Assembly (NCBI RefSeq): GCF_015210005.1
Contig: NZ_MU158698.1
Coordinates: forward strand, 2,463,337 to 2,527,336
Reading direction: 5' to 3'
Length of the DNA stretch: 64,000 nucleotides
From: Sphingobacterium hungaricum
GTDB taxonomy: Bacteria; Bacteroidota; Bacteroidia; Sphingobacteriales; Sphingobacteriaceae
Notes under the pieces: model-generated
Told to the model about the DNA's origin: nothing
The model's input: only the letters and a program-made list of their open reading frames with translations
The model's database searches: none
Made by a program: the position numbers and the translations under genes
Shown here: positions 1 to 9,420 of the stretch, one piece after another
How the letters are laid out: each line of letters opens with the position of its first letter
Position numbering within the stretch: position 1 is the first letter of the stretch

Positions 1-573
1 TATGCCCTTGTGCAGTTTTTCTCTAACGCAATAGATACCAGAACTAAAGGTTTAGACATTGTGTCAACATATAACCAGAATTTGGGACTAGAAAGCGATT
101 TGAGCATTAGTGCTGCCTTGATGTTTAATGAAACGAAAGTAAGGGGAGAAATTCGTACTCCTGCACCGCTCGCATCTGTTGGCAGCAAGCTTATAGATCG
201 TTCGATGATTGGACTTATCGAAGTTGCACAGCCAAAAAGTAAGGTGATCTTATCCGCAAATTATAGCTATAAAATGATTGAAGCGATGGTACGTGGTACT
301 TATTTTGGAGAAGTTTCTGTCTTGCAAAATGATGCTGCTGCAAATCAAGATCAAACATTTGGTGCAAAAATCTTGACTGACGTTTCCTTATCTTGGAATA
401 TCACGAAGAGAATCGGTTGGACTTTAGGAGCAAACAATGTTGGAAATGTGTATCCAGATCGCATCGCGTTCCCTTCATTGACTGGATCTGGACAGACTCC
501 ATATACTCGTTTTACCAATCAGTTTGGTTTTATGGGCGCTTATTACTACACGGCGGTACGTGTAGGTTTCTAA
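1..573 (+). CDS. TonB-dependent outer-membrane receptor, C-terminal fragment
   Basis: The reading frame is open from the first base and ends at TAA 571-573, so only the last 190 residues of a longer gene are present. The translation shows alternating amphipathic beta-strand patterns and ends in a terminal aromatic residue (VRVGF), the usual outer-membrane insertion signal. A run such as GWTLGANNVGNVYPDR followed by a long loop and a final strand is typical of the last strands of a TonB-dependent receptor barrel. The plug and TonB box lie outside the window, so the ligand cannot be read. The downstream citrate-type transporter makes an organic acid or ferric-citrate-like ligand conceivable, but that is a guess. 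Confidence 0.8.
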   Translation, partial: YALVQFFSNAIDTRTKGLDIVSTYNQNLGLESDLSISAALMFNETKVRGEIRTPAPLASVGSKLIDRSMIGLIEVAQPKSKVILSANYSYKMIEAMVRGTYFGEVSVLQNDAAANQDQTFGAKILTDVSLSWNITKRIGWTLGANNVGNVYPDRIAFPSLTGSGQTPYTRFTNQFGFMGAYYYTAVRVGF

Positions 574-631
574 GCCCAAGATTAAGAATGTTCCTGCTTT
601 TCATATGTATAGTTTTATGTTTTAAAAAAGA

Positions 632-660
632 AGGGAGGGGTGAAATTCCCCTCTCTTTCT
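632..660 (+). terminator. Candidate terminator after the TonB receptor gene
   Basis: A G-rich arm at 632-640 pairs with a C/T-rich arm at 648-656 (nine pairs, one G-U) around a 7-nt loop and is followed by TTCT. It lies between the receptor stop and the next gene. The T tail is short, so termination is only probable. Confidence 0.45.
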
Positions 661-703
661 AAAAAGTAGAACAGATGTACGAAATTGTTAATCAAAAAAA
701 CTG

Positions 704-1555
704 ATGAACAAGATTATTTTCAGCAAGGGTGTTCAGTATATGATTATAAGTGCATTATGTTTTACAATTATGCAGTCACTCATAAAATTCATGCCCAAAT
801 TCAGCAGTTTTCATCACGTCTTTTTTAGATCGATAGTGGGCTGGATTTTGTGTGTTCTTGTTTTAAGTTATCAGCATGTTTCGTTAAAGGGCAAAAATAG
901 CAAACTGCTTATCTATCGAGGAATTATCGGAACTGTATCGATGGTTTCGTTCTTTTATATTTTAACTAAAATTCCCTTCGGTTCTGCAGTAGCGTTCAAA
1001 TACCTTTCACCCATATTTACTGCGATATTCGCGGTTTTGATTTTAAAAGAAAGAATCAGACCCTTACAATGGTTCTGTTTCTTTATCTCGTTCATTGGCA
1101 TCATTCTTTTGAAGGGTTTCGATACCCGGATTGCCTTTTTTGATGTTTGCATAGGTTTAATCGCTGCCGTATCTGGCGGATTGCTCTATATCGTAATCCG
1201 TAAAATAGGCGATGATGATCACCCATTTGTGATTCTTCATTATTTTATGCTGATCTCCATTTTTGCCAGCAGCATCGCTGTAATTCCGAATTGGATTACG
1301 CCAACATTGACCGACTGGATTTGGTTTTTGCTTATCGGAGGAATTGGTTTTATTGCACAATTGTTTTTTACCAGTTCGGTGCAGGATCCAGGAAACCAAG
1401 TTAGTTTTTTAGCCGTGTTGCGTTATTTGGAAGTTGTATTCGCACTGATTGTTGGATACTATTTTTTCCAAGAAACCTATACGCTTCAAAGTTTTGTGGG
1501 CATATTTTTAATTTTTGGGGGATTGATTTTATCATTTACGTTAAAACCAAAATAA
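704..1555 (+). CDS. DMT superfamily (EamA) permease
   Basis: 283-residue integral membrane protein with about ten hydrophobic segments in two similar halves, the arrangement of EamA/RhaT-type drug/metabolite transporters. The first half contains the conserved RG(I/L) stretch after the third helix (YRGIIGTVSMVSFFY) and a KYLSPIF.AI segment ending helix 4 followed by KERI; the second half repeats the pattern (LRYLEVVFALIVGY then QETYTLQSFVGIFLI). It is a cytoplasmic-membrane exporter or importer of a small metabolite; the substrate cannot be predicted. It starts 130 bp after the TonB receptor and lies 59 bp before the citrate-type transporter in the same direction, so cotranscription with that gene is possible. 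Confidence 0.85.
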   Translation: MNKIIFSKGVQYMIISALCFTIMQSLIKFMPKFSSFHHVFFRSIVGWILCVLVLSYQHVSLKGKNSKLLIYRGIIGTVSMVSFFYILTKIPFGSAVAFKYLSPIFTAIFAVLILKERIRPLQWFCFFISFIGIILLKGFDTRIAFFDVCIGLIAAVSGGLLYIVIRKIGDDDHPFVILHYFMLISIFASSIAVIPNWITPTLTDWIWFLLIGGIGFIAQLFFTSSVQDPGNQVSFLAVLRYLEVVFALIVGYYFFQETYTLQSFVGIFLIFGGLILSFTLKPK

Positions 1556-1614
1556 AAGATTAAAACATGGCACAACCTCATTTACATTCATTTTTTAATT
1601 AAATACTAGACTAT

Positions 1615-2913
1615 ATGTTAGCAGTACTCGGTTTTTCAATGATTATTGTTTTTATGTACCTCATCATGAGCGGAAGGCTTTATGCGCTGACTGCTTTGAT
1701 TGTGATACCTATTATTTTTGCCCTGTTAGGAGGTTTCGGAACATCTATCGGACCGATGATGCTTGATGGTGTCAAATCCATTGCACCTACGGGCATTATG
1801 CTCATTTTTGCGATTTTATATTTTTCCATCATGACTGATGCGGGCTTATTCGAGCCGCTTATCAAAAAAATATTGCATGTGGTTAAAGGAGATCCTTTAA
1901 AAGTTGTGATTGGTACAGCCTTGCTCGCCTTGTGTGTATCCTTAGACGGGGATGGCGCGACAACGTATATTATTGTTGTTTCAGCGATGTTGCCTTTGTA
2001 CAAAAGATTAGGGATTAATCCTTTGATTCTTACTGCGATGTGCATGCTAGCGGGGGGGGTGATGAATATTCTTCCTTGGGGCGGCCCTACAGCAAGAGCC
2101 ATTACATCGTTGAATTTAGATACTTCACAGGTATTTACGCCATTGATTCCGGTCATGGGATTCGGTGCATTATGGGTGTTGTTCGTGGCTTGGCATTTTG
2201 GCAAAAGAGAAAAGAAACGTTTGGGGATTATCAATTTCGAACAGCAAGAGCGTATCGAGGAAAGCATCGAACGAGAAAATAAATCCACAGCACGTCCTAA
2301 ATTAATTTGGGTAAATCTTGCATTAACCATTGGGCTTATGGTTTGTTTGGTAATGAATGTGTTGCCGCTTTCGGTTTTGTTTATGATTGCTTTTTGTGTT
2401 GCATTAATTATCAATTATCCTTCCTTAAACGATCAGCGCGACCGAATTAATGAACATGCAGGCAATGCGTTGTCCGTCGCTTCGATGGTTTTCGCAGCTG
2501 GAATATTTACAGGTATCCTGACTGGAACAAAAATGGTCGATGCCATGGCAGGAAGCCTGGTATCCATTGTACCGGAGTCCCTAGGACCCAACTTCTCCAT
2601 TATCACCGCATTCACAAGTTTGCCATTTACGTTTTTTATGAACAATGATTCCTATTATTTTGGAATACTGCCTATTCTCGCAAAAGCGGCGGCAGCCTAT
2701 GATATTGGCAGTGCGGAGATGGCAAGAGCTTCTTTATTGGGACAACCGGTTCATTTATTGAGTCCTTTGGTACCTTCAACTTATTTGTTGACAGGAATGG
2801 CTGGGGTTGACTTTGGAGATCATCAGCGGTTTACGCTGAAGTGGGCGATAGGCACATCCGTAGTGATGATTATTTTTTCTATACTATTAGGAGTTATGCA
2901 TTTGCACCTTTAA
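1615..2913 (+). CDS. CitMHS family divalent-cation:citrate symporter
   Basis: 432-residue membrane protein with about twelve hydrophobic segments, matching the CitMHS family (Bacillus CitM/CitH-like) in length and sequence. Recognisable features are the N-terminal [15 protein letters not shown] segment, the re-entrant region [20 protein letters not shown], the motif [16 protein letters not shown], and the second-half equivalent [19 protein letters not shown]. Family members take up citrate complexed with Mg2+ or Ca2+ together with protons. The gene is followed after 49 bp by the PEP carboxykinase locus, suggesting growth on citrate or related acids feeding gluconeogenesis. The actual substrate and cation are inference. 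Confidence 0.88.
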   Translation: MLAVLGFSMIIVFMYLIMSGRLYALTALIVIPIIFALLGGFGTSIGPMMLDGVKSIAPTGIMLIFAILYFSIMTDAGLFEPLIKKILHVVKGDPLKVVIGTALLALCVSLDGDGATTYIIVVSAMLPLYKRLGINPLILTAMCMLAGGVMNILPWGGPTARAITSLNLDTSQVFTPLIPVMGFGALWVLFVAWHFGKREKKRLGIINFEQQERIEESIERENKSTARPKLIWVNLALTIGLMVCLVMNVLPLSVLFMIAFCVALIINYPSLNDQRDRINEHAGNALSVASMVFAAGIFTGILTGTKMVDAMAGSLVSIVPESLGPNFSIITAFTSLPFTFFMNNDSYYFGILPILAKAAAAYDIGSAEMARASLLGQPVHLLSPLVPSTYLLTGMAGVDFGDHQRFTLKWAIGTSVVMIIFSILLGVMHLHL

Positions 2914-2962
2914 CGGAGGTTTATTAAATAGTTTTTGGATATGTTTTAAATTTTTTGGCTTA

Positions 2963-4854
2963 ATGGAATCAAAAGAAAATAAAAAATTGACTGAAAATCA
3001 ATTGTTTCCGACTAACAATGCTGATTTGATACAATGGGTTCATGAAGTTGCTTCCATCTGTACGCCCGAACGCATTTATTGGTGCGACGGTTCTAAAAAA
3101 GAATACAATACTTTGTGCAAGCAATTGGTAGATAAAGGGATTTTCTACAAGTTGAATGAAGAAAAATGGCCTAATAGTTACGCCTGTTTTACAGATCCGA
3201 GCGATGTGGCGCGTGTAGAAGATTCGACTTACATTTGCAGCCGCCGTAGGGAAGATGCTGGTCCGACTAACAATTGGATGGATCCCTCGGAAATGGAAGA
3301 AACATTGTCTAAATTATTGCAAGGAAGCATGAAAGGAAGGACAATGTACGTGATTCCTTATTGCATGGGGCCTATTGGATCTCCATTATCCAAAAAATAG
3401 GAATCCAGATTACCGATAGCGAATATGTGGTTGTCAATATGCATATCATGACCCGAATGGGCAAAAAAGTACTTAAATCGCTGAAAGAAGATACTGATTT
3501 TATCAAATGCCTGCACAGTTCAGGAGCACCGCTAGAACCAGATGATTTGGATAATAAATGGCCTTGCAATCCCTACCTTAAATACATTGTCCATTTTCCG
3601 GAAGAACAAAAAATCATTTCCTATGGTTCGGGATATGGTGGAAACGCATTGCTCGGCAAAAAATGCTTGGCACTGCGCATTGCTTCAGCCGCGGCAAAAC
3701 AACAGAGCTGGCTGGCTGAACATATGCTGATACTCGGGGTTGAAGATCCACAAGGAAACAAAACCTATGTTGCAGCCGCGTTTCCGTCGGCTTGCGGAAA
3801 AACTAATTTTGCAATGCTAATTCCGCCAGAAGAAATCGACGGCTGGAAGGTAACGACCATCGGTGATGATATTGCATGGATTAAACCTGGGAATGACGGC
3901 TATCTGTATGCTATAAATCCTGAATACGGATACTTCGGCGTTGCGCCAGGAACCAGTGAGAAGACCAATCCCAACGCAATGGCAACAATTCGACGCAATA
4001 GCATATTTACAAATGTGGGCTTGACGCCGGACGGCGATGTATGGTGGGAGGGACTCACCGAAAAGCCACCTGAACATATCATTAACTGGCAAGGTTTGAG
4101 ACATGATCCTTATAGCGGAAAACCTGTAGCTCATCCAAATTCTAGGTTTACTTCTCCTGCTTCGCAATGCCCGTCCATTGATCCTGAATGGGAAAATCCT
4201 AAAGGTGTGCGCATCAGTGCATTTATTTTCGGTGGTCGTAGAGAATCCACGATTCCGCTTGTTTATCAAACCTTCAATTGGAATTTTGGAGTGTATATGG
4301 CGAGTACCATGGGATCGGAAACGACGGCAGCTGCTTTTGGTGAACAAGGAAGGATTCGAAGAGATCCTTTTGCGATGCTGCCTTTTTGTGGATATCACAT
4401 TGGGGATTACTTTAATCATTGGTTGGAGATGGGAAGGCGTTTGCCTGACGCACCGAGAATCTTCGCGGTGAATTGGTTTAGGAAGGATAAAGAAGGGAAT
4501 TTTATATGGCCAGGATTCAAAGAGAATATGCGCGTGCTGAAATGGATTATAGAGCGTGTGAATGGACATGCAACTGCTGTTGAAAGCCCGATTGGATGGG
4601 TTCCTCGTTATCGAGATCTAGACTGGCGGGGCTTAAATTTCTCGCAGCAGCGCTATAGGGAAATTATGGAAATAGATCGCGAAGCTTGGAAAGCCGAATT
4701 ATTGAGCCATGAGGAGCTATTTACCAAAATTTACGATAAGCTTCCAAAGGAATTTATCTTCGTAAGAGAATTGCTGTTGTCGGCACTTTGGCGCTCTCCA
4801 GAACATTGGGGGTTACAGCCGGAACGACAAGAAACTGTGGCGGAGATATCGTAA
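2963..4854 (+). pseudogene. pckG: GTP-dependent phosphoenolpyruvate carboxykinase, frameshifted
   Basis: The enzyme converts oxaloacetate plus GTP to PEP, CO2 and GDP, the entry step of gluconeogenesis. The gene is split into two frames. Frame one (2963-3400) gives the N-terminal 145 residues with [11 protein letters not shown] and ends [15 protein letters not shown]. Frame two (readable from about 3388 to 4854) continues [23 protein letters not shown] and holds the P-loop FPSACGKTN, the metal-binding GDDIAW and the C-terminal domain. The break is at six A residues, 3392-3397, just before TAG. Animal and bacterial GTP-PEPCKs read SPLSKIGI without interruption here, so removing two A or adding one A restores a roughly 630-residue enzyme. 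Both halves are otherwise intact, so the change is recent, a sequencing error, or tolerated by slippage. A TTG at 3361 could start the second part alone but would give an inactive fragment. Confidence 0.85.
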
Positions 4855-5108
4855 TAGTAGACTGCGTCAAGGAAATTCTAAAAATCTTTTAAATCAGGGA
4901 CGATTTGACTAGAAGGATGAGCCAATTATTATTGGCGTGGGGTAATTTTTAACAGCATTCAGCCTGTTCAATTTTGAAAACAACATTTGATGTTACACAA
5001 ACAAAAGTTTTTAAAGCGAATAGGCTGTTTTTAAATACTGTATGTTATTTCTTTTCGAACTATTTAGTTTCCTTGCGCAGCAATAAAAAAATAAACTGTA
5101 ATTTTTGC

Positions 5109-5855
5109 TTAAGCCATGCCACCATTGGCACCAATATTTTGTGCGTTAATCCATTTCGCTTCATCACTTGCTAAGAAAACAACGATTTCCGCAATATCAA
5201 CAGGTTCTGCAATTCGGCCAAATGGATTCATCGATGCCAAACGATCTACCGTTTCTTGCGATTTTCCTTCCATAAATAAGGCTGTGTTAGTCGGTCCTGG
5301 AGAAATGGAGTTCACGTTGATTCCGCGATGTCCGATTTCTTTGGAAAATACGCGTGTCAATTGTTCTACAGCTGATTTGGTCGCCACATAAGCTCCATAA
5401 GTCGGCAACATCAAGCGATTGACCGAAGTCGAAAAATTAATAATGCTTCCGTTGTCATTCAATTTCGTTGCCGCTTCGCGCAATGTATTGAAAACACCTT
5501 TCACATTAATATCAAATTGCCTTGCATAGTCTTCATCCGTAGTATCTTTAATCAATTTATTGATCATAATACCGGCATTATTGACCAAAACATCAATCTT
5601 GCCAAAATGTGCAATAGCTTGATCAAAAAGAAATTTTACATCTTCTGATTTGCTTACATCCGCTTGAATGGCAATTGCCTCTCCATTGTTTTCTAGGATT
5701 GATTTTACTACCTCTTCGGCATCTGCTCTGCTTCCTGAAAAGTTAACGATTACTTTAGCGCCATTTTCTGCAAGTTTTTTGGCAACTTCTGCTCCAATTC
5801 CTTTTGAAGCACCAGTCACAAGAACGACTTTTTTTGCTAATTTTTTCATACCCAA
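5109..5855 (-). CDS. Short-chain dehydrogenase/reductase (FabG-like)
   Basis: 248-residue classical SDR. The NAD(P)-binding motif TGASKGIG is near the N terminus, NNAG follows the fourth strand, and the catalytic Ser and YxxxK appear as STS and YVATK. The sequence ends in the usual glycine-rich C terminus (NIGANGGMA). It probably reduces a ketone or aldehyde with NADPH in the cytoplasm; the substrate is unknown. It is the downstream gene of a two-gene leftward unit, starting 14 bp after the stop of the MFS transporter, so it may act on or protect against the transported compound. Confidence 0.88.
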   Translation of the reverse strand: MGMKKLAKKVVLVTGASKGIGAEVAKKLAENGAKVIVNFSGSRADAEEVVKSILENNGEAIAIQADVSKSEDVKFLFDQAIAHFGKIDVLVNNAGIMINKLIKDTTDEDYARQFDINVKGVFNTLREAATKLNDNGSIINFSTSVNRLMLPTYGAYVATKSAVEQLTRVFSKEIGHRGINVNSISPGPTNTALFMEGKSQETVDRLASMNPFGRIAEPVDIAEIVVFLASDEAKWINAQNIGANGGMA

Positions 5856-5869
5856 TTAATAAATAAGAA

Positions 5870-7030
5870 TTAACGGTTCATGTTTTTATAAACCACTTTC
5901 ACTAAGAAAACATAGGCCAAAATTGCACCGAAAGTAGCCATCACAACTCCGATCAGCGACGGATAATTATAAGCATAGCCATAAGCAATCGGAATTGCTC
6001 CAAGATAAGCACCCAAAGAATTTCCAATATTAAAACTTGCTTGTCCGCCAGCTGCTGCAAAAGTTTCAGCACCTTTGGCATTTGTGATTAACATCATCTG
6101 CAAAGGAGAACCGATACTAAATGAAATCATTCCCGTAATAAAAGCCATCGGATAAGCAAAGGATGGAATATCGGCCGTAAAGAAAACGACCACTAAACAA
6201 ATCGCCATCGCGCTAAAGCTACTAATTGCCGCTTTTGAAGGCGATATGGTATCCGCTAATTTTCCACCTAAAATATTTCCAACAAACATTCCAAATCCCA
6301 CAAGTACCATAATAAACGGCACCCTGTCGGCAGGCAATTTGGATACTTCTGTCACCATTGGCGCGATGTAACTGATCCATGCAAATAAACCGCCGGTTCC
6401 AATCGCAATAACTGCAACCATTAACCAAGCTTGCCAAGTCGTAAAATACGATATCTGTTTGCGGATGTTGTTATTTTTATTCACTTCAAAATTTGGCATC
6501 CATAACCAGATAGCAACGAATGTCAACAATCCCAATAAGCTAATCACACCATAAGTAATCCGCCAAGTATAATGGTGGCCGATATAGGTACCTAAAGGAA
6601 CTCCAGCTAAGTTAGCAATCGTCATTCCGGTAAACATCATGGCGATAGCCTGCGCTTCTTTACCCGGTTTTGCTAATCGCGCAGCAACCACAGAACCGAC
6701 ACCAAAAAAAGCACCGTGCGGCAATCCTGCAACAAAACGAGATACGAGTAATGTAAATCGATCTGGAGCGAATGCAAATAAGCCATTGAAGACGAAAAAC
6801 AACAGCATTAAAAATAATAATATATGTTTCGGAGAATATTTCGAAGTAAAAGCGACAAGCGTTGGCGCTCCGACCACAACACCCAGCGCATACAGCGCAA
6901 TCAGGTTACTCGCTTCTGGAATGGTCATTCCCACATCTTTTGCAATATCGGGTAAAATACCCATCATGGTGAATTCGGTCATGCCAATAGCAAGACCACC
7001 ACATGCCAATGCGATTAGTCCTTTATTCAT
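5870..7030 (-). CDS. MFS transporter, DHA1/AraJ-like
   Basis: 386-residue protein with twelve predicted membrane helices in two halves. The loop after helix 2 (AFTSKYSPKHIL) is a degenerate MFS A motif, and VSRFVAGLPHGAFFGVGSVVAARL with GVPLGTYIGHHYTWR matches the AraJ/DHA1 group of sugar or drug exporters (helix 5 motif C-like region). It would export a small molecule by proton antiport. It is the first gene of the leftward pair with the SDR. A box matching the Bacteroidota -7 consensus lies 39 bp upstream. Confidence 0.87.
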   Translation of the reverse strand: MNKGLIALACGGLAIGMTEFTMMGILPDIAKDVGMTIPEASNLIALYALGVVVGAPTLVAFTSKYSPKHILLFLMLLFFVFNGLFAFAPDRFTLLVSRFVAGLPHGAFFGVGSVVAARLAKPGKEAQAIAMMFTGMTIANLAGVPLGTYIGHHYTWRITYGVISLLGLLTFVAIWLWMPNFEVNKNNNIRKQISYFTTWQAWLMVAVIAIGTGGLFAWISYIAPMVTEVSKLPADRVPFIMVLVGFGMFVGNILGGKLADTISPSKAAISSFSAMAICLVVVFFTADIPSFAYPMAFITGMISFSIGSPLQMMLITNAKGAETFAAAGGQASFNIGNSLGAYLGAIPIAYGYAYNYPSLIGVVMATFGAILAYVFLVKVVYKNMNR

Positions 7031-7068
7031 TTCTTTATGTTAGTTGATTTGCCCAAAAAAATTATTGG

Positions 7069-7076
7069 CAAAGGTA
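7069..7076 (-). promoter_or_regulatory. Candidate -7 box for the MFS-SDR unit
   Basis: On the minus strand the bases read TACCTTTG, an exact match to the Bacteroidota TAnnTTTG -7 element. It lies 39 bp before the MFS start codon. No perfect TTTG -33 box is present at the expected spacing, so this is a moderate call. Confidence 0.4.
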
Positions 7077-7143
7077 CTTAATTTATCTTTAGCGATAAGA
7101 AATTTAATGTGTGTAAATAGTACAATAAGCTGCCCATAAATAA

Positions 7144-7202
7144 AAAACCACAAAGACTAATTTCTTTGTGGTTTTCCTCCCGTTCGCATCGGTTGCGAAC
7201 GG
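7144..7202 (-). terminator. Terminator of the DUF937 gene, with an adjoining hairpin
   Basis: On the minus strand, just after the DUF937 stop, an 8-bp hairpin (arms 7180-7187 and 7195-7202) is followed by a 12-bp perfect stem (arms 7144-7155 and 7164-7175) ending in a T run. The second is a good rho-independent terminator; the first may be an extra stabilising stem. Confidence 0.7.
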
Positions 7203-7216
7203 ACTTTTTCTAATTT

Positions 7217-7813
7217 TTATTTAAACATTCCTGTGATTTTATCCAAAATGCTTCCTTTAGAGGAGGAGTCTTTGTCCTTATTAAAGAAATCGCCAACTAA
7301 ATCTCCCAAGCCTCCGAAAGAAGAATTGCTATCTGAAGTTCCCGACTTTCCGCCATTCAAAATATTCCCAATCAAGTCGCCGATACCCGTACCGCCACTT
7401 CCGTTTTTCTGTTTGCCGATATAGCCCATGACAATAGGAGCGAGTATAGCCAAGATGCCGGCAATTTTGCCTTTGTCTAATCCCGATTTTTCCGACAGGT
7501 CATTTTCCACAGAATCTTTGTTCTTGCCAAAGATATTCTGAACAATTTTTCCATTGTCTTCATCATCTTCTGCTGGAAGCTGATTGTCCAATTGATCCAA
7601 AACTTCTCCGGTATGCTTCGTTTGCACGGCATTGTCAATGCTTTGCGCTTTTTCTTCTTTTTTCGAAGCATTGTATTTTAATGCGGCGATCATCAAAGGA
7701 ACTGCGGCAGCAATGATCCATTTAGTCTTGTTGCTGTCAATACCTGTTTTGCTGGAAATGTTATTGGCCACCTTTGAACCAATACCTCCTGAAATTAAGT
7801 CCGATATGTTCAT
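7217..7813 (-). CDS. DUF937 family protein
   Basis: 198-residue protein starting MNISDLISGGIG. This start (ATG 7813-7811) is preferred to an upstream in-frame one at 7897 that would add 28 hydrophobic residues and overlap the divergent gene. The protein has two similar blocks, SSKTGIDSNKTKWIIAAAVPLMIAAL and SEKSGLDKGKIAGILAILAPIVMGYI, the helical repeat seen in DUF937 proteins, separated by an acidic linker. The C terminus is rich in Gly, Ser, Asp and Lys (GIGDLIGNILNGGKSG). No enzymatic motif is visible and the function of the family is not established. Confidence 0.8.
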   Translation of the reverse strand: MNISDLISGGIGSKVANNISSKTGIDSNKTKWIIAAAVPLMIAALKYNASKKEEKAQSIDNAVQTKHTGEVLDQLDNQLPAEDDEDNGKIVQNIFGKNKDSVENDLSEKSGLDKGKIAGILAILAPIVMGYIGKQKNGSGGTGIGDLIGNILNGGKSGTSDSNSSFGGLGDLVGDFFNKDKDSSSKGSILDKITGMFK

Positions 7814-7891
7814 CTCGTTGTTTTTAGAAATAACAAAAATTTTATAAATAAGTTTAAAAAGCAGTATATTAATTGCAGAAAAATAAATTAT

Positions 7892-9001
7892 ATGCAATTC
7901 AATCTATCAAGGATTATCTATTCAATCATTTTATTCGGTATGATTTCCTGCCAATCCAACCAAAAAGACAAGCCAAAAGATTCAGTGCCGGTGACTTCCT
8001 ATAAGCTAGACCGATCTTTAGCTAAAAAAATATTTGCGATGCCTGTGCATTGCATTCCCGTGGAATACCCCAACAAACTAGGGCAAACAATTGGCAGTGC
8101 TGCCGATCTAAAAACACCGAAAGCTTTGCGCCCGATATTTTACGGATGCTATGATTGGCATTCTTCCGTACATGGCTATTGGTCGGTGATTAAATTATTG
8201 AAAGCCTATCCCGATTTAGATTCTATTGGCGAAGTAAGAACTTTATTAAACCAACATCTGACGAAAGAAAATGGTTTGGTTGAAAAAGCCTTCTTTGAAG
8301 ATAAAAATAACTTGGGTTTTGAGCGCACGTATGGTTGGGCATGGTTATTTAAGGTGCAAGAAGAATTGTCAACTTGGGAAAATGAGGATGCGAAGCAATG
8401 GAAATCGGCATTGGATCCGCTGACGGATTTGTTGGTCAAGCGATACATCGATTATTTGCCAAAATTGGTCTACCCAATCCGTTCCGGACAGCATGATAAT
8501 TCTGCATTTGGCTTATCCTTATCCCTAGATTATGCCCGGAGAGTCGGGAATAAGGAATTTGAATCCAGCATTGTGGAACATTCAAAAAGGTTATTTGAGC
8601 AGGACAAAGGTTGCCCATTGGCTTACGAGCCAAGCGGTTCTGACTTTTTATCGCCTTGCTTAGAAGAAGCATTTTTGATGAGCAAAATAATGGATGCGCC
8701 TGCTTTTGAGAAGTGGTTTGCTGATTTCTTGCCAGAATTTACGCGTGCTGACTATACTCTTGAGCCTGGAAAAGTAAAAGATCGCACGGATGGGAAATTA
8801 GTGCATCTCGATGGCTTGAATTATAGCCGTGCGGCTTGTCTTTATGGCATCGCGAAAAAACTACCCGTAACTGAAAATGAACATTTGCAACGAATTGCAT
8901 CTGAACACATTGCTTATTCGCTTCCAAACCTTTCTAAAGAAGATGATTATATGGGCAGCCATTGGTTAGGTACATTCGCTTTGTATGCGTTGGATAATTA
9001 A
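7892..9001 (+). CDS. DUF2891 family lipoprotein
   Basis: 369 residues. The N terminus is a lipoprotein signal (hydrophobic core ending FGMISC, Cys at about residue 20). The mature part matches the DUF2891 family: MPVHCIPVEYPNK, YGCYDWHSSVHGYWSVIKLL, RTYGWAWLFKVQEEL, GQHDNSAFGLSLSLDYAR, and a closing GSHWLGTFALYAL. These aromatic, alpha-helical repeats suggest an (alpha/alpha)-barrel-like fold, but no activity is established. The protein should sit in the periplasm or outer membrane facing inward. It is divergent from DUF937 with 78 bp between starts. Confidence 0.85.
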   Translation: MQFNLSRIIYSIILFGMISCQSNQKDKPKDSVPVTSYKLDRSLAKKIFAMPVHCIPVEYPNKLGQTIGSAADLKTPKALRPIFYGCYDWHSSVHGYWSVIKLLKAYPDLDSIGEVRTLLNQHLTKENGLVEKAFFEDKNNLGFERTYGWAWLFKVQEELSTWENEDAKQWKSALDPLTDLLVKRYIDYLPKLVYPIRSGQHDNSAFGLSLSLDYARRVGNKEFESSIVEHSKRLFEQDKGCPLAYEPSGSDFLSPCLEEAFLMSKIMDAPAFEKWFADFLPEFTRADYTLEPGKVKDRTDGKLVHLDGLNYSRAACLYGIAKKLPVTENEHLQRIASEHIAYSLPNLSKEDDYMGSHWLGTFALYALDN

Positions 9002-9045
9002 ATAATTCAAAATTCAAAAGTAAAAAGTTGAAAATTCAAAAGTAA
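9002..9045. repeat. AT-rich interspersed repeat (AATTCAAAAGTAAAAA type)
   Basis: Right after the DUF2891 stop the sequence repeats AATTCAAAA and AAAAGTAA units. The reverse complement of the same motif, TTTTGAATTTTTACTTTT, occurs at 9960-10049, 28168-28200, 38240-38275, 38843-38880 and 41050-41110. It marks gene ends throughout the window. Confidence 0.7.
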
Positions 9046-9212
9046 GAAGGGCAGGTGCGTAGATAGAGTGAAGGGCTTTAGTAATTGATATAAAGATTAC
9101 GCTGGTGCGAGACGTTGAGTTGAACCTAAACATAGGAAATTCTATACAATCGTAAAACATTGTTGGAAGTAGCCTGTTTTGTAGGTAGAGAACAACACTA
9201 AACCGAAAAACT

Positions 9213-9410
9213 ATGGCTATTAAGAAAGAAAGTGATCAAGTCGGGATTATCAATAAAGACGAACAACCTAAAAAGAAAAAGACGATTACCTCAGTCATTG
9301 AAAAACGAGATAAGAAGCAGGAAGGGGATGGCGAAGCAGGGGTAGATCCTCAGAAAGAACAGCTAAACGATATGCCTGATTTCCATACGCATCCTAAAGG
9401 AAAAAAGTAA
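9213..9410 (+). CDS. Small charged hypothetical protein
   Basis: 65-residue protein rich in Lys, Glu, Asp and Gln with no hydrophobic segment, so probably cytosolic and disordered. It starts MAIKKESDQVG and ends DFHTHPKGKK. No domain is recognised. The ORF is in a repeat-bounded region but its own sequence is not repeat-derived, and its composition is like real coding sequence. Function unknown. Confidence 0.55.
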   Translation: MAIKKESDQVGIINKDEQPKKKKTITSVIEKRDKKQEGDGEAGVDPQKEQLNDMPDFHTHPKGKK

Positions 9411-9420
9411 AAATTCAGAA

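Noticed and set aside
1680..2414. A 244-codon minus-strand ORF across the citrate transporter gene
   Set aside because: It lies entirely inside the convincing CitMHS gene on the other strand and its translation matches no family.
3388..3403. Programmed -1 frameshift in pckG
   Set aside because: The A6 run before TAG is not a standard X XXY YYZ site and the family has no known frameshifting; kept only as a possibility in the finding.
3817..4569. A 250-codon minus-strand ORF inside pckG
   Set aside because: Antisense to well-conserved PEPCK sequence; composition rich in Arg and Ser as expected for a shadow frame.
4974..5174. A 66-codon ORF after pckG
   Set aside because: It overlaps the convergent SDR and has no protein-like pattern; a GCCAAT hairpin at 4921-4936 in the same region has too weak a T tail to call a terminator.
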